Shown: positions 36,301-53,833 of the stretch, one piece after another | How positions within the stretch are numbered: position 1 is the first letter of the stretch | Layout: the number at the start of each line of letters is the position of its first letter | DNA from: Myripristis murdjan | Taxonomy: Eukaryota; Chordata; Actinopteri; Holocentriformes; Holocentridae | Assembly: GCF_902150065.1 (NCBI RefSeq) | Contig: NC_043981.1 | Coordinates: 11,106,001-11,170,000, forward strand | Direction: 5' to 3' | DNA length: 64,000 bases | Translations under genes and position numbers: made by a program | Notes under the pieces: generated by a model | Database searches by the model: none | What the model saw: only the letters and a program-made list of their open reading frames with translations | What the model was told of the DNA's origin: nothing

Positions 36301-36932
36301 TATCCACATAAATAGAGACAATGACACAGCAGGTGAGATTTACATTATGGCAGTTTGAGGCTACTGTCAGTGGAGAAACAATGGATCCCTGTATAGCTGC
36401 TGGAGCTTTGATGCAAATATGTGAGTCTAGAAAGTCTAGCTGTAGCTTAACAAGGCATAAAACTGTTTACATTGAAAGATCCAGAGAAAGTTTAGGGCAT
36501 TTTTCCTTTAGTTGAAAGAAGACAAAGTGATAGAATAGCAGCAGAAGAAAAGTTAACAGAAATGAGGTTCATCAACAACACTGCAGACTGATGATGCATC
36601 ACAAAAAACAACACTAACTCCCTGTTGAAGAGGTCCTTGATGCGGTCCCATCCCGTGTCTGGGAATTCTGGCTTGCCCACATTCCTTGGCAAGGCACTGG
36701 GAGCGGGGATGGGTGCAGGAACAGGACCAGTGGAGGAGGAGGAGGGCATCTGTGCAGGCTGGGCAGCGGCCACGTCAGCTGCGTGGACCCTGGGGAGCAG
36801 CAAGCAGAAGGAGGGGAGCCTGGCGGTCTGGACGAGGCCCTGCAGAAGCCCGGTGCCGAGCTCGCCCCGGGGGCCTGAATCTGCCTGCCGTCTATCCCGG
36901 GACAGGCCCACTGCAGGCCGCTCGGGCTGCAT
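30329..36932 (-). CDS. timmdc1: Complex I assembly factor TIMMDC1, complete, 7 exons
   Basis: Inner-mitochondrial-membrane protein of the Tim17/22/23 family. It helps build the membrane arm of respiratory complex I rather than importing proteins (family knowledge). Exons: 36619-36932, 35629-35794, 35361-35449, 34365-34423, 33295-33373, 31233-31343, 30329-30479. They total 969 nt, or 322 residues plus stop, against 285 in human; the extra length is a Pro/Ser-rich N-terminus. Recognisable pieces: [91 protein letters not shown]. The start ATG at 36932 opens exon 1; an internal ATG in the same frame before PSSSST is an alternative. The exon 1 donor is GTTAGT. All junctions are in phase. It lies in tandem with poglut1, as in human. 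Confidence 0.93.
32861..32908 (+). repeat. G-rich tract with GGGGT units
   Basis: Several GGGGT units follow one another in timmdc1 intron 5, inside a GA/GC-rich stretch (about 32375-32950). The spacing of G-runs allows a G-quadruplex on the plus strand. Overlapping open frames here have no family resemblance. Confidence 0.7.
34792..35242 (+). mobile_element. Probable solo LTR fossil of a retrovirus-like element
   Basis: The ends are short inverted repeats of LTR type (TGTTGTGGGAA at the start, TTCCCACCACA at the end, one mismatch). In between come a TATA-type motif (TATAAAAGCAGG at about 35086) and an AATAAA about 90 bases later (35178-35183), the order expected of U3-R-U5. No internal coding region is attached, so it looks like a lone LTR of 451 bp. 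No clear target duplication was seen, which suggests some age. Family not assigned. It lies in timmdc1 intron 3. Confidence 0.5.
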
Positions 36933-38267
36933 CACGCTTCAGTTGGCGTTAGGCTGCTGCAGTGGAAAACAGCAGAAACACATGGCCATGGGTTGGGATG
37001 TTGCACTCACTGCCTCCTCTAATACTCCAGCCCACTAAAAACAAATAGCCTTAAGGCGAATGAGACGCTGCCAGGGCCACACAGGCTGTCCAACCCAGCA
37101 GCTGTTAAATGGTGCAGCCCTGTCAGGACACACTGGGCACACAAACACAATTTTAGGGAAGTTATTTCCTCTTAGAAAACTCTGAGCAACCTAATATATA
37201 AGCATGCATTTATAAAGGCAAATATTAATCCTGACTTTGACCATGAACCATAACCCTGCAGCACTACCCTAGAGGTTATCTTTTATTCTACTCATTGTTA
37301 TTCCTTTTTTCCAACATTTGACTGCTTTTGAAGTTTTGACTGCAAAAAATTAATTTAACACCCCTGGAAACACACAGACAGCGACAGACGCCAACAGTGT
37401 CTTTGTTGTCACCTGTCAAATGTGACCGGTGATATGACCACATGAGCTAGCGTTAGCCTCTACGCGCCTTTCCGCTTTATCGATAACCGCAAATTAAATT
37501 GATTATGAACTCTAAATTATGTGTTTCATGGCTTCAATATTCGAATATGTTTTTCCAAGCTTATTTGCACATTGTAGACCGAGGGGAGAAAGAAAAGAAT
37601 CACGCCTGTCCGATAATGGATGTCCGACTGTTAGCTGTCCGATAATGGGCGCATGACGATTAGCTTGCTAGCTGGCGGTTAGACTCTGTGATAAGTTCAG
37701 CATTTTACCAGCAGGCGGCGCGGTGCTCCTCTATAACGAGCCGTTTTCATGAATGACAGCAGGTCTGACTCACATTAACGCCGCTCAGTCTTTCATTCTC
37801 TGTGTTTCATTGATGTCCTTTTGTGCTGCCTGGCTCAGCGGCGACTTCCTGCCGTCCTACCGGCTTGTTGACCCTTGACCTTGGCCAGTTCTCAGTCAAA
37901 CACGTCAAATATCACGAGCGCGCCGCCTGCCGGTGGAGGACTGCGCACAAACTAGAAATAGCACGATTAATCTGTAATTATTCAATAGTATGTTTTGCAT
38001 TTATCTCCGGTAATTCACCATTGTACGTGTTTTGTTTTTTTTAAGTTTAGCCTCTCTATTGGTCTGAATATGTTTTCAAAGCTCTATTAATAAAAGATTA
38101 CATGCAAAAAGGTCTGAGAAAGATGTTTCAAGAAATAAAATAGTTTGTGGTGACTATCAAAACAGAAATTTAGTCACCTGCAGCATGGGTTTTTAGGAAG
38201 TTTTAACACGTGTCTATTTCCAGTAATAAAAAGAAGGCTCAAACAAACTTGCCTTTGATCCGTTCCA

Positions 38268-38273
38268 TTTATT
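38268..38273 (-). other. poglut1: Candidate poly(A) signal of poglut1 (AATAAA)
   Basis: AATAAA on the minus strand, about 2.1 kb after the poglut1 stop codon. Earlier or later signals may be used instead. Confidence 0.35.
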
Positions 38274-39520
38274 GAAGTGGTTGAATACTGTAGATGACAG
38301 ATAACAGCTTGATCATATTGATGAAGATGAAAAAACTCAAATTCTCCAGAATTACTATCACGGTAAAAACTGTGTGCCTTTCACCCATGTGCTCCATCTT
38401 CCACTAATTCACCAACACCTGTGGCACCTTACTTGAACCCACCTCACCTGTGACCCACGACCTCTCACTTCCTGTGCAGGCAAGAAAGCTGTTGCCATCT
38501 AGGGGCCAACACAATCAATATAACCAAATAACATGAACAAACAAGACTTAATGGCTCCTACATAGTTCAAAAATCAACTATTGAGCTATCAGACAGTTTA
38601 ATGGTTAAAAAAAAAAAAACACCATCGGTTCACTACAAGAGGATAATCACAGCCTTTTTGGTCAAATCAACGTAATCAAGTACCATCTGCACCAAAAGTT
38701 TATTACAGTAAAAACAAAGAAAAAGAGTAAAAAATACAACGGTCTCACAACCAGGGAAAATCTGTTTGTTTACAGCATCATGTGAATACTATAACATATT
38801 CAACATTTCTGTACCGTAATAAATCTCTCATGTAAGTCCAAAACTGAATCTCTTCAAAAGGTACAATCATTAACATGCGGTGAATGTTTCCTGGAAATGC
38901 ACAGAATAAAAACGAAAGTGTTTAGTCTTTAATATTGCTTGCTGTTGGCACTTTGTGTGGCGTGAGTAGAAAAGTGATTATTGCGTTGTGTTTCTAAGTT
39001 TTACATCGTGTGACAGAGTAGACCCAAATACAGACATTGACATTAGTGTTGCATCGTTTGCACTAAACAGGTAAATCATACAGACAGGTTGTGTGTTTCA
39101 TCGTGTGTTCAACCCTCAGCTGTGGGCAAAGGAACAGGACACATCTTCTAGAGTTTTTCTACTTGCTCACTAGAGGGCAGTGTAGCAACATTAATGTCCT
39201 CTGTGAGCTTTGTGCCGAGTTTAACCATCCATCAACATAAAATTCAAGTCATCACAACAGTGGAGTGACCAAAATGAAAAATATGGCCAGCTTACAGAGT
39301 TCTGGGACACTTTCTCCAAAACTTAACAATGCTTCCAAACATTACTTCTCCTTATTTCTCCTTCAGCGATGTAGAAAAAACCCTGATAATCAAATTTCTA
39401 ACATGTGGTCCAGATGACCGCTTTTTAATTTTCAGCAAAGTTTTCAATGCCAATCGACTTTTTTTTAGATTTCCATCGACAGGCTCAAAAGCTAAATTTG
39501 ACCCAACAACAATCAGTTAA

Positions 39521-39590
39521 ACTGTCCTTGAGCAAGGCACTGAATCCCTACACACTTGCTTATTGTAAATTACTCTGGATCGAGTATTAA
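39521..39590 (+). repeat. SINE fragment (post-tRNA region)
   Basis: TGTCCTTGAGCAAGGCACTG followed by AATCCC matches the body of fish tRNA-derived SINEs and resembles the copy at 56505 (CCCTTAGGCAAGACACTGAA). The tRNA-like head is absent here. Confidence 0.6.
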
Positions 39591-40147
39591 TTCAAATTTA
39601 AATTGAGCTCCAAATTGCCCTTACCATAAAAAAATACAGGTTGGAAACAAAACCCTGAAAATCCACATTTTGCTTCCTTGAGGATTTCTCTAAATGACCC
39701 GATTGGTTTATGAAATTTTGCCTAAAATCCTGTTCCAGTGGGATTTGTATCACAGGAAAATGTAGTTGCTGTATTTCTTTACAGTATGAGCAATGGACAC
39801 CAGATAAATCTCCCCAGAAATGAGCAGGTGTTTCACTTCCATAAGTACTTCATTTGCCACTCCCCAGAATGTTTTTTTTTTTTTTTTTTGTACAAACACA
39901 CAGCTCACATGGATATTGCTCTGCTGGCTGAGTGTGCACAGCAAACATCAAAACTTGAAGTATTGCTTTTTGAATTACTGTGCAAATGATCAGTGATTTG
40001 CATTAAACACAGTCTCGATCTGGAGAGCAGTGGAAGTGACGGAGGACGTGGGAGCGCCCTCAGAGAGAGCAGGTTTTTGTCCCATAGCTATTACTCCCTG
40101 GAGAACATGAGCCCTGTAATAATCACAAAAACATTTCTTCACGTAAG

Positions 40148-40148
40148 A

Positions 40149-40181
<33 letters not shown>
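40148..40181. repeat. Poly(A) tract
   Basis: Long uninterrupted run of A residues in the presumed poglut1 3' UTR region. Confidence 0.85.
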
Positions 40182-40186
<5 letters not shown>

Positions 40187-40352
40187 ACTTTAGTGCTCAA
40201 ATTAGCTACAAAAATGTGTGATGTGATTTCAGCGAGACGGGATGTCGGCATGAAAACACAACTTGGCTCTTGAACTTCGGAGCCGCTCGTTTTGAGACAG
40301 TCGGGGTGCGGCGACTACATTCACTATCGAGGCTGCGGCTGCAGAGGCTCAG

Positions 40353-45490
<5,138 letters not shown>

Positions 45491-46344
45491 TTCTCTCCGG
45501 ATCCCCCAGTTTTGCCTGAAGGAGAAACAATGATCTGTGATCTACTACTTCAGACTGAATTGCAGTTATTACGGTAACGCGCAACACATTTACCATATGT
45601 TACGGTACCGTAATTTATGGAAAAGGAGCTCATATACTTTTAATGATTTGGGTGGTTTGCGTGTAATATTGTGTGTTTGTGTGACTTAATGATGTCTGGG
45701 TGTATAAATAAAGCCTCAAGCATAATTTACACACTGCTTTTTATGTATTTTATTTTATTTTCATATTCAGTTTCAGTTTTCTGCTGCAAATAATTCAATC
45801 CATTTCTTATGAGTTTCAAAACAAAACACTGAAATCTCATTTTCCACTGCCTGGTCCATTCCTTGCATGATTTTATTCCTTGGTGTGGCCTGCAGTGTCA
45901 AAGCTGATTAAATGGCTGAGAGAATCCCTACAGGTCCTCTGCCCTCATTTCTTGCATTTATTTCAAGGTCAACGAATGATACAGCCCTTCTAAATAGTTT
46001 TCCTTTAAACCTGATGGTAGAGAAGATTAAATCAAGAGTCGAGCATTTTCAAACCAATGACGAGGAAAGAAAGCAGGAAAGGAGACCCTCATGGGACAGT
46101 TGGGCAGTGAGACCGAGTGACGGAGAGAGGAGGAGACAGTGGAGACAGGTGCAGAGAGTGAGCATCCAGACAGGGGAAGGAAAGATTGAAGCAGAGAGAG
46201 AAGAAATACTGGGGAAATCAAACAAATCAATGGATGAATTTTAGCTGGTCTGTGCTACTCTCAAATTGGGCCTTGAAAGCCTCCTTAAATTCTGAGACCT
46301 TTGCTCCTCTTCGTTCAGGCTTTTGGACACCCGGCTGAAGAACC
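45491..46344. promoter_or_regulatory. Shared upstream region of poglut1 and casq2
   Basis: The two start codons face away from each other with 854 bp between them, so the promoters of both genes and their 5' UTRs must fit here unless casq2 has an unseen upstream non-coding exon. A TATA-like motif (TGTATAAATAAAG, about 45700) points toward casq2. The half next to poglut1 lacks an obvious TATA box. No other regulatory motif was assigned. Confidence 0.5.
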
Positions 46345-49300
46345 ATGCACCACATCTGGCTGTCTCTGCTCTCCGGCCTCTGCCTCCGTCTGACTTTCTT
46401 CAGCAGAGCCGAGGAAGGTCTCGAGTTCCCTAACTTCGACGGGAAGGACAGGGTGCTGGACATCAATGAGCGCAACTACAAGAAGGCTCTGAAGAGATAC
46501 GACATGCTGTGCCTCTTCTACCATGAACCCGTGCCGGCCAACAAGGGCCTGCAGAAGCAGCTGCAGATGACAGAGCTGGTGCTGGAGGTAAGACAGAAGG
46601 CCGAGAAAGCGTAGCAAGGGGGGAGCCAAGGGGAGGAAGGTTGAGATCTAGAAACCCAGGAGCAGAGAGTACAGATGGCATGAGATCTTGACAGTAGAGA
46701 TGGATGTGAAATTAGTGATTGTGCACTTTCTCCATGGTGGAACTGAAGTGCATTGCAAAAGTGTGAGAAACGGAAAAGAAATGGCATAAAAGTGAGGCTG
46801 TAATGCTCCTTGATGCTTTCAAAAGTCCTGTAGAAGTGAAAATGGAGTGACTATTGGCAGGTTGGCATATGAAGATGTTGCAGTGGTTGCTTTTCAATGG
46901 CAGGGATTAGGGCTGGGATGATATGCGTATCTACTGATTCGATACTATTACAATACCTGGGTGCCGATTCGATATGTATTGAGATTCTACAAGTATTGCG
47001 ATTCAATATTATGATTTATTGTGATTGTTTTTGTTTTTTGAATCATCCTTTAGTTTGTGGATGTAAAATTCCATAAAGCTTATCCTAGAGGTCACAATAG
47101 GTCATTCATTTTAGTAAAGGCCGACATAACACATTTGTACTACATGCAAAAACCTGCATGTTTTTAACCTAAGCTGCATGGGATTGGCATAAGGTGGGCA
47201 AGACCCCATGGGTACCCTGAGAACCCATTTTCATTTCGAGGTCACAGGTCAAGGGCCGCCAGTTGTTGCCAGCTTTTCCCTTACCAAACTTTACCTGAAT
47301 TTTAGAGGGATATTTTGCCCCCTTGCTGACAACCAACAGCATGATTTGCTTGGTACCAATGTATTCCTTAGATCGTCTACTTTCAGATGATGCAAATATC
47401 TTTACTTTAAATCGATAAAAATGGATGAAAAAAGTCATAAAAAAAAGATTTGTGATACTTATCTTAATCATTTTTTTCCCCACCCCTTCCAGGGATACAC
47501 GTAGAGTTATTAGTGAGAGAGATCACTGTGGGTAATTCTTAATTGTCCTTTGGTTTCACATAATTGCCCTTGCAAATGACACCGCCACTGTCGGCAAGTT
47601 GTTCTGGAAACTGAGACACAATTCCAGCCGAATCCTGCCAAGAGGACATCATTTTTTTTTTTTTTTTTGATCAAAGGAGAAACCTGGAGCTCGCAGATGT
47701 AGCTGTTGTGACACCCACTGCCGTAATATATATCTGATGTCACTGATAATGTAAGAATGTCTCAATAAGCTACTGCTTACGCCCCTGCGGCTTGGATCTG
47801 CAGCTACACCACGTCGCTCCTTTGACTTTAGCCTGTCACAACATGCCAGTGCATAGACAGATCCCCCCCAGGTTGGAAAACCAGACACTGGATGTTTAAG
47901 TCTTCATCTGCCTGCCTGATGTGTGGATTGTCCTTTTATCCATAAAGGGAAGTGAGGGAGGTTTCATCGCTGTCATACTGTCAAAGTTTGATAGAATGAG
48001 TTAATGTTCTGCTCTCTCCCCTACAACTGTCAAGCAGCGAGTTTCATCCCATTATGCATGCTCCTCTGTGGCTCACATGTATCCAGGGATTGTTTCTAGG
48101 TCAATCTGTTAATTATAGTTTGCTCCCAAAACTCCTACTCTCTGGCTATGAACCAGAAATAAGTAAGTTCTGCTAGTCTACTTTGCCTTGTCTTATTCAT
48201 GAAGTATGAGAAAAGAAATTTGTCTTACTCCTGTGCTTCTGTACACTCGGATCCTGTTAGCAATTCACCATTTATACCCCCTGTCAGCCAGCTTTCCCAG
48301 TTTCCAAAGTTTTACATTCCTGTCATGTTTCATAAAGTCAGAAGCGCTGTTAGCAGGCAGAAACACAGAGAGTTAAAACCGAACCCCGGTCTCTGAACTG
48401 CAGCGGTGTATTCCCACATCTGTGTTTATTCCTCGTGAAACTCGAGCTGAAAGGCAAGCAGTCCTGACTTGCACACTTACAGCCTCCCTCAAACAAGAAA
48501 ACTCCACAGGGGGCTCTCAGCACACACACACACACTTTGGTGATCAAAAGATTTATTGACAAAGACAGCACCAGCTGCGGATGCCAGCTCAAATACAAAG
48601 TATATGAGCGCCAAGCTAAATACACGGCACAATGGAGAGGAGCTGCATTTTGGGAGAGGCCGTCGGTTTGGCGCGGTTTGGTTTCAGGCTTCGGCTTACG
48701 ATTTCACACATTTCCCATCATCACGATTCAAGGATAAACAAGTCATTAGTCATGAAGTTGGAAAAATGACTGCAGTCAAGATGCTTAACTGAGCCATTGT
48801 GAATCCCCGGTGCAGATTAGGCAATGCTGACTAACCGACTAATTTTGTGTCTGTGAACACTCAGCTGACAGCTCAGGTCCTGGAGGATAAAGACATCGGC
48901 TTCGGGATGGTGGACTCCCAGAAGGATGCCAAAGTAGCTAAAAAACTGGGTATGACCCGTGTACCATCATCATCATCATCATCATCATCATTTCACAGTA
49001 CCACATTATCTCATTCTTCCAGCGTTTGGGGCAAAATGCACTTTTTCCAACTTACCCAGACCGAGACAAGATGTTCGATACCCTTTTCACCTCCGATCAC
49101 CTATGGGTAGCATTCTGTGTTAGCTTAGCATAAAGACTTGAAGTCTATGGGAGTCGTTAGCCTGGCTCCATCAAAGTGGAAAATTAAAGCTTACAGCAAC
49201 TCTAAAGTTTATTTACACAATATATCATGACCATGTATAGTAAGCAAACACAAAATGGTACCCATAGAAACCAAACCACTGGACGTACAGAGGCGAAAGT

Positions 49301-52300
49301 GGTATCGAACATCTTGTCTCAGTCTGGGTAAGTTGGAAAAAGGGTATTTGGTCCAAAAATGTTGTATTTCTTTCTTGTTTGTGTGAATGTGTAACTACTA
49401 CTGTGTTACAACTGTGTAACCAGGTCTGGAGGAGCTGGGCAGTTTGTACGTCTTCAAGGACGACCGCGTGATAGAGTTTGACGGGGAGCTCTCGGCCGAC
49501 ACGCTGGTGGAGTTCCTGCTGGATGTGAGTGCACCGTCGACTCTGGTCGTTTTTACGTGCCGGTGGTCTCATCCCGTTGTGTCCTGCAGGCCACGGGGAG
49601 AAACAACACGCTCTGAAGCAATTAACAGCCCCAGCCTCATTAGAACTCCTGCAAATGATGTAATTCACAGTAATGCAAGATTCAGCAGGAGAACATTTCA
49701 TGCCCTTTTTCTCCCCAGGGCCTCCCCCTTACTGTAATAATCAGTGACATTTCCACATATAAATAAATCCGCTTTGCTGCTCGCCATTTAATAATTGCCG
49801 ACTCTCACTACTGCAGCTGAATTTAAAGCATGCTCAGGTCCTGAATGCTTTAACTTAAATTTGCTTACAATTTCAAGGTAAAAATCTGCTGGCAACCTGG
49901 AGGCAATGCATCACTACTGTCATGATGTGTGACAGAAGTTTGTTTTGAATAAACAGAAGAAGAATGTGATAGCTACAGTTAGCCAACATGGCTAAATTGC
50001 AAAATAAAAAAATCCTATTTTTCTATATCCCATTTTAAAGCAATTGTAGAATAAATAACATCTCATGAATAAGCTGTATAGTAGCTCTCCAAAAGTATTA
50101 CCAGGAGGAAGGCTTAGTCTTGGCAGCAGAGATCAGACAGGTGTGTTATACCGCCCCCTAGGTGCTGGAGGACCCGGTGGAGCTCATCAGTAATGCCATG
50201 GAGCTGCGGGCCTTCGAGAGGATGGAGGAGGACATTCGGCTCATTGGCTACTTCAAAGGAGAAGATTCATGTTAGTCGGGCTGTTTACCCACCCAAGTTA
50301 AATCCCAGCGTGTGTGTGAGCAAGTGATGTGTCATGCATTATGCATTTGTATTTGCATTCATTAAGTCTGGGAGTGTGTGATAGATTGAAAACCAAAACT
50401 GGCTCTTGATATGAAAGCACACTTGAGCATGCCAGAATGCCGTGTTTGCTGTTCAAGTGACAGATTGGAGTTTTGGTCACACAAACATCACTCAGGTGCT
50501 TTAAACACAACTTAAAGGCAGACATAATCTTATTGAATGAGATAAACCTCAGTGGGTGTGAACCTCAATTGTGTCTTAAACTAGTCTGCCCTGTTTATTT
50601 ACTGATAACACTGAAAAGCAATTTGGACTCGTGTATGTGGGGTGGGGTCGGGGTTAGGGGTCGGATCCTGCAACAAGTCAAACCATCAAGCGTTTAAATA
50701 GCCTACCATAATGAAAACCTCTGCTGTGGATTTGAATGCAAGTGCATGCGTGATTCTGACAGCAGGCAGTGATATTTGACAACTTAGATGGAGCTCAGTG
50801 AGACTTTGTTTAACATTAGGCATGTAGGACGCAAGCCAACACAAGCAACTGAACTTGAGATATAAGCCAAAAAAAGGCAAGCCGCAACTACCAATATTTG
50901 AAAGTGACTTTACAGAGACAGTCACTCATATAAACAGACTTGGCGACAGTGCTCCTCCTTCCACTCGGTCTTATTTGATCCTTAAGTTCTGAAAAACTGC
51001 GGCCCGCTGAGGTTTAACGCAGCCCACAAGATTATTCATGTCAGCAGAGCGGCTCTGCCTTGGAGAAATGTGTGTGCAGCTAAACCTGCAGCCTGTGTCT
51101 CCGCGCCCTGCCCTCAGCCGTGCTGCCTGAGTCCTGCGCTCTCGAGCTCCTCTGGCCGCTCAAGTCCGCTCACTGTTCCCCTGACACTAATGCGAGCTAG
51201 AGGCTAATGGAGGCAGATCAGCATGTAACAGGCTGCTAAAGAGATACTTGATTCCAGACTGTGGCACTCTCACTTAGTCTCATGAGAGCCTTTAAATAGC
51301 TTCTGGTTCTCTGTCTAATAGGTCAAACTGCAATTATAGTTTCTCTCCCAAAAAAAAAAAAAAAAAAGGAGAAAAGAGAAGCAGGGAAGATGCTATCTCT
51401 TTCAATATGATGGTGGCATGAGGTTTCATTATGGAACCTATTTCTTTTCAGAGATAGGTGGGTCCTTGGTTGTGACCTTGCTGTGAGCGGAGCCTGGAGC
51501 ACATGACAATCGTGTAAAACTCCGGCGCATGATTTTGTTACCTGGGTGAAGGAAGAGGAAGAATCATGCGGGGAAACGGAATGAAGTGTGTGGGATTTGG
51601 TGCTTGTTTTCCTGATCACATACTTCAGATTTAGCCGAGAATGTGACCTGAATGGGAAAGATTAACCTCCAAACTGGCATTAATTTTATTTTCGCCGTGC
51701 CTTTCTCAACTTCGGCTTCTGTCACCCTGCCTGTCTCCTCTTTCACTGCTTTATCAAAAACTCTCTCTCTCTCTTTCTCTCCATCTTTCTCAGACTACAA
51801 AGCCTTTCAGGAAGCCTCCGAGCGTTTTCAACCTTACATCAAGTTCTTTGCCACATTTGATAAAGCTGTAAGTCTAAAATCAAACTCGAATTTGATTCTG
51901 TTGCTATGAGTCCTCACGCATAACCTGTAATAAAACTTTTGAGTTTTGAGTCGACTGAGAACCACTGGGTGATGAATATTCAAGTAAGAATCTGTTTTCG
52001 GTTCACGAGCTTCTTCTCGCACATGGTTTAGGTGGCGAAGCATCTCTCCCTCAAGATGAACGAGGTGAATTTCTACGAGCCGTTCATGGAGGAGCCAGCC
52101 ATCCTCCCCGGCAGGCCCCTCTCAGAGATGGACATTGTGGACTTTGTCACCCAACACAGAAGGTTGATTTGATTAATGACCACTTAGGGGATATTTCAGT
52201 GCTGTCAAAGCCTGGCTCACTGTATCCTCGCACTGTGGTATGATTTAACAGAAAAAGTGTTTTTGCAGGGCTACTTTGAGGAAGCTCCGTGCAGAGAATA

Positions 52301-53147
52301 TGTTCGAGACATGGGTGAGTAGCTGGCTTCCCAAGCTATTCTGCATACGTGCTGTTCCACATCATTACTGGCATTATTTTCGAGCTGAACTGAGGAACCT
52401 GATGGGTTGCGCCCTCTGTGCCATTCCTAGGAGGATGACATGGATGGAATACATATTGTCGCGTTTGCCGAGGAGGAAGATCCAGGTCTGTGCCTTGTTT
52501 CTTGCACCAGATTTGTTGGTGTGCTCTTTGTCTCCTCTTTAAATGTTGAAGGGATCCCTCTGCTCTCTTGACCTCAGATGGCTACGAGTTCCTGGAGATC
52601 CTGAAGGATGTGGCCAGAGACAACACCAACAACCCAGAGCTCAGCATCGTCTGGATAGACCCAGATGACTTCCCTCTGGTACTGCGTCATCTCTTTGTCT
52701 GTGGCCTATAACAAGTCAAATCCACCAAGAGAAAAACAAAAATCGATTTTCCGACTTTTCTGTGTCTGTCTCTTGCACCCAGCTCACCACTTACTGGGAA
52801 AAAACCTTCAAGCTGGACCTGTTTAGACCTCAGATCGGCGTGGTAAACGTCACGGACGTAAGTAAGAGCTTTAAATCATAGGATACCCTGATTAAAGTGC
52901 TGATAGACCTTGACCTTTTTGGAGCTCCGCGTTGCAGGCGGACAGCGTGTGGCTGGACATGTCCAACGACGAGGACCTGCCCACCGCGGAGGAGCTGGAG
53001 GACTGGATAGAGGACGTCCTGTCAGGGAAGGTGAACACAGAGGACGACGACGAGTCTGCAGACGATCGGGACGGCCCTGACGACCACATCATGGATGACG
53101 GCTACGACCACCACGACCGAGACGAGGACGAGGACGGCGATGACTAA
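46345..53147 (+). CDS. casq2: Calsequestrin 2, complete, 11 exons
   Basis: High-capacity, low-affinity calcium buffer of the sarcoplasmic reticulum lumen, working with triadin, junctin and the ryanodine receptor (family knowledge). Exons: 46345-46587, 48865-48949, 49424-49524, 50162-50270, 51794-51867, 52032-52162, 52269-52314, 52431-52485, 52578-52678, 52783-52857, 52938-53147. They total 1230 nt, or 409 residues plus stop (human CASQ2 399). A signal peptide precedes [15 protein letters not shown]. Three thioredoxin-like domains follow, without redox-active cysteine pairs. NVTD near residue 338 is an N-glycosylation sequon. The tail after [14 protein letters not shown] is acidic but interrupted by His, Arg, Gly and Tyr. 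[25 protein letters not shown] and [13 protein letters not shown] are closer to CASQ2 than CASQ1, and the vangl1 neighbour agrees. All junctions are GT/AG and in phase. Confidence 0.95.
46912..47040 (+). repeat. Dispersed repeat of the GGGCTGGG-GATAT type
   Basis: Begins AGGGCTGGGATGATATGCG and continues with degenerate GATTCGATAYTAT units, related to the stretches at 8697-8800 (minus) and 63122. Superfamily not assigned. It lies in casq2 intron 1. Confidence 0.5.
48965..48991 (+). repeat. (CAT)9 trinucleotide repeat beside the casq2 exon 2 donor
   Basis: Nine uninterrupted CAT units start 15 bp inside intron 2. Translation past the splice site would give a serine run, which is not part of the protein. 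Confidence 0.9.
49033..49345. mobile_element. Foldback MITE in casq2 intron 2
   Basis: The left arm (49041-49110: CTTTTTCCAACTTACCCAGA, then GACAAGATGTTCGATACC, ending CTATGGGTAG) is the inverted copy of the right arm (49259-49341, ending GGGTAAGTTGGAAAAAGG), with a few mismatches and one short gap. The centre includes TTAGCATAAAGACTTGAAG and GTTAGCCTGGCTCC, phrases I associate with common fish repeats. Its right end is about 80 bp before casq2 exon 3. A fragment of the same family is at 13119-13190. Confidence 0.75.
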
Positions 53148-53827
53148 GCTGAGTGCTGGCGGCCGGTGCGTTGGACGGTTCAGACATGGGTAAAAAAAAA
53201 AAAAAAAACAGCGCAACTGCTTTGACACTGAATGAATGAATTATTGTCAAATGCAAATCTCTCCTCACTGTTGCGAGCAATTTCAAACAAGATGAAATGA
53301 AAATGCTATTTCCTTTCAAAAGTGGAGCCAGGTCTAATAGGCAATTCTAGACTCTACACTGCCATATAATGGATTTTAACACAGAACACGCTAAAGATGA
53401 CAGGTAATAACGGTAAAATCATGTCCTTCTCTGGCCTGATTTATCTTAAGTTAGCACAGTGCATAAAGCAGTTATTCCTCTGAACCCAACAATCAGCGTA
53501 CATCTGTGTTTGTGCTGCACATGTGACATTAAATGTAAGGACTTTTAAGGTTGATATGAATGGTAAGTTATAATATAAGAGGAGTTCCCTCATTGTGTGT
53601 ACACATATGTGACAGTGAATCACATTGTTTTGGTTCTTTTAAGTAGAATAATGCTTGATTGTATTTCATGTGATTATTTTGGACAAAAAGAGGCATAGCC
53701 ATATATATTTAATGTTATTATAATTACACAAATCTGCATCCAGAGAATAACACAGGAAAGTATTAACAGCACTTATTCCCAATGAGGACCATGGTGGAAA
53801 ACAAACAGTTTGATGATGTAACGTGTT

Positions 53828-53833
53828 AATAAA
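53828..53833 (+). other. casq2: Candidate poly(A) signal of casq2 (AATAAA)
   Basis: First canonical AATAAA noticed after the casq2 stop, implying a 3' UTR of about 700 bases. Confidence 0.5.

Larger units (their letters stand above)
36933..40352. other. timmdc1 promoter side and poglut1 3' UTR/intergenic region
   Basis: No exon recognised. Bases about 37400-38000 are locally CpG-richer and adjoin the timmdc1 start. A long poglut1 3' UTR probably fills part of 38270-40352. A short direct duplication (CTGTCCGATAATGG, at about 37606 and 37637) and a SINE fragment at 39521 are the only other structures seen. Confidence 0.5.

Noticed and set aside
49225-49701. 158-codon minus-strand open frame in casq2 intron 2 and exon 3
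   Set aside because: It is antisense to casq2 exon 3 and runs through the foldback element. No family resemblance was seen.
46345-53147. Assignment of the calsequestrin gene to CASQ1
   Set aside because: Some segments look like CASQ1 ([19 protein letters not shown]), but the N-terminal FYHEPV region, [20 protein letters not shown] and the vangl1 neighbour favour CASQ2.
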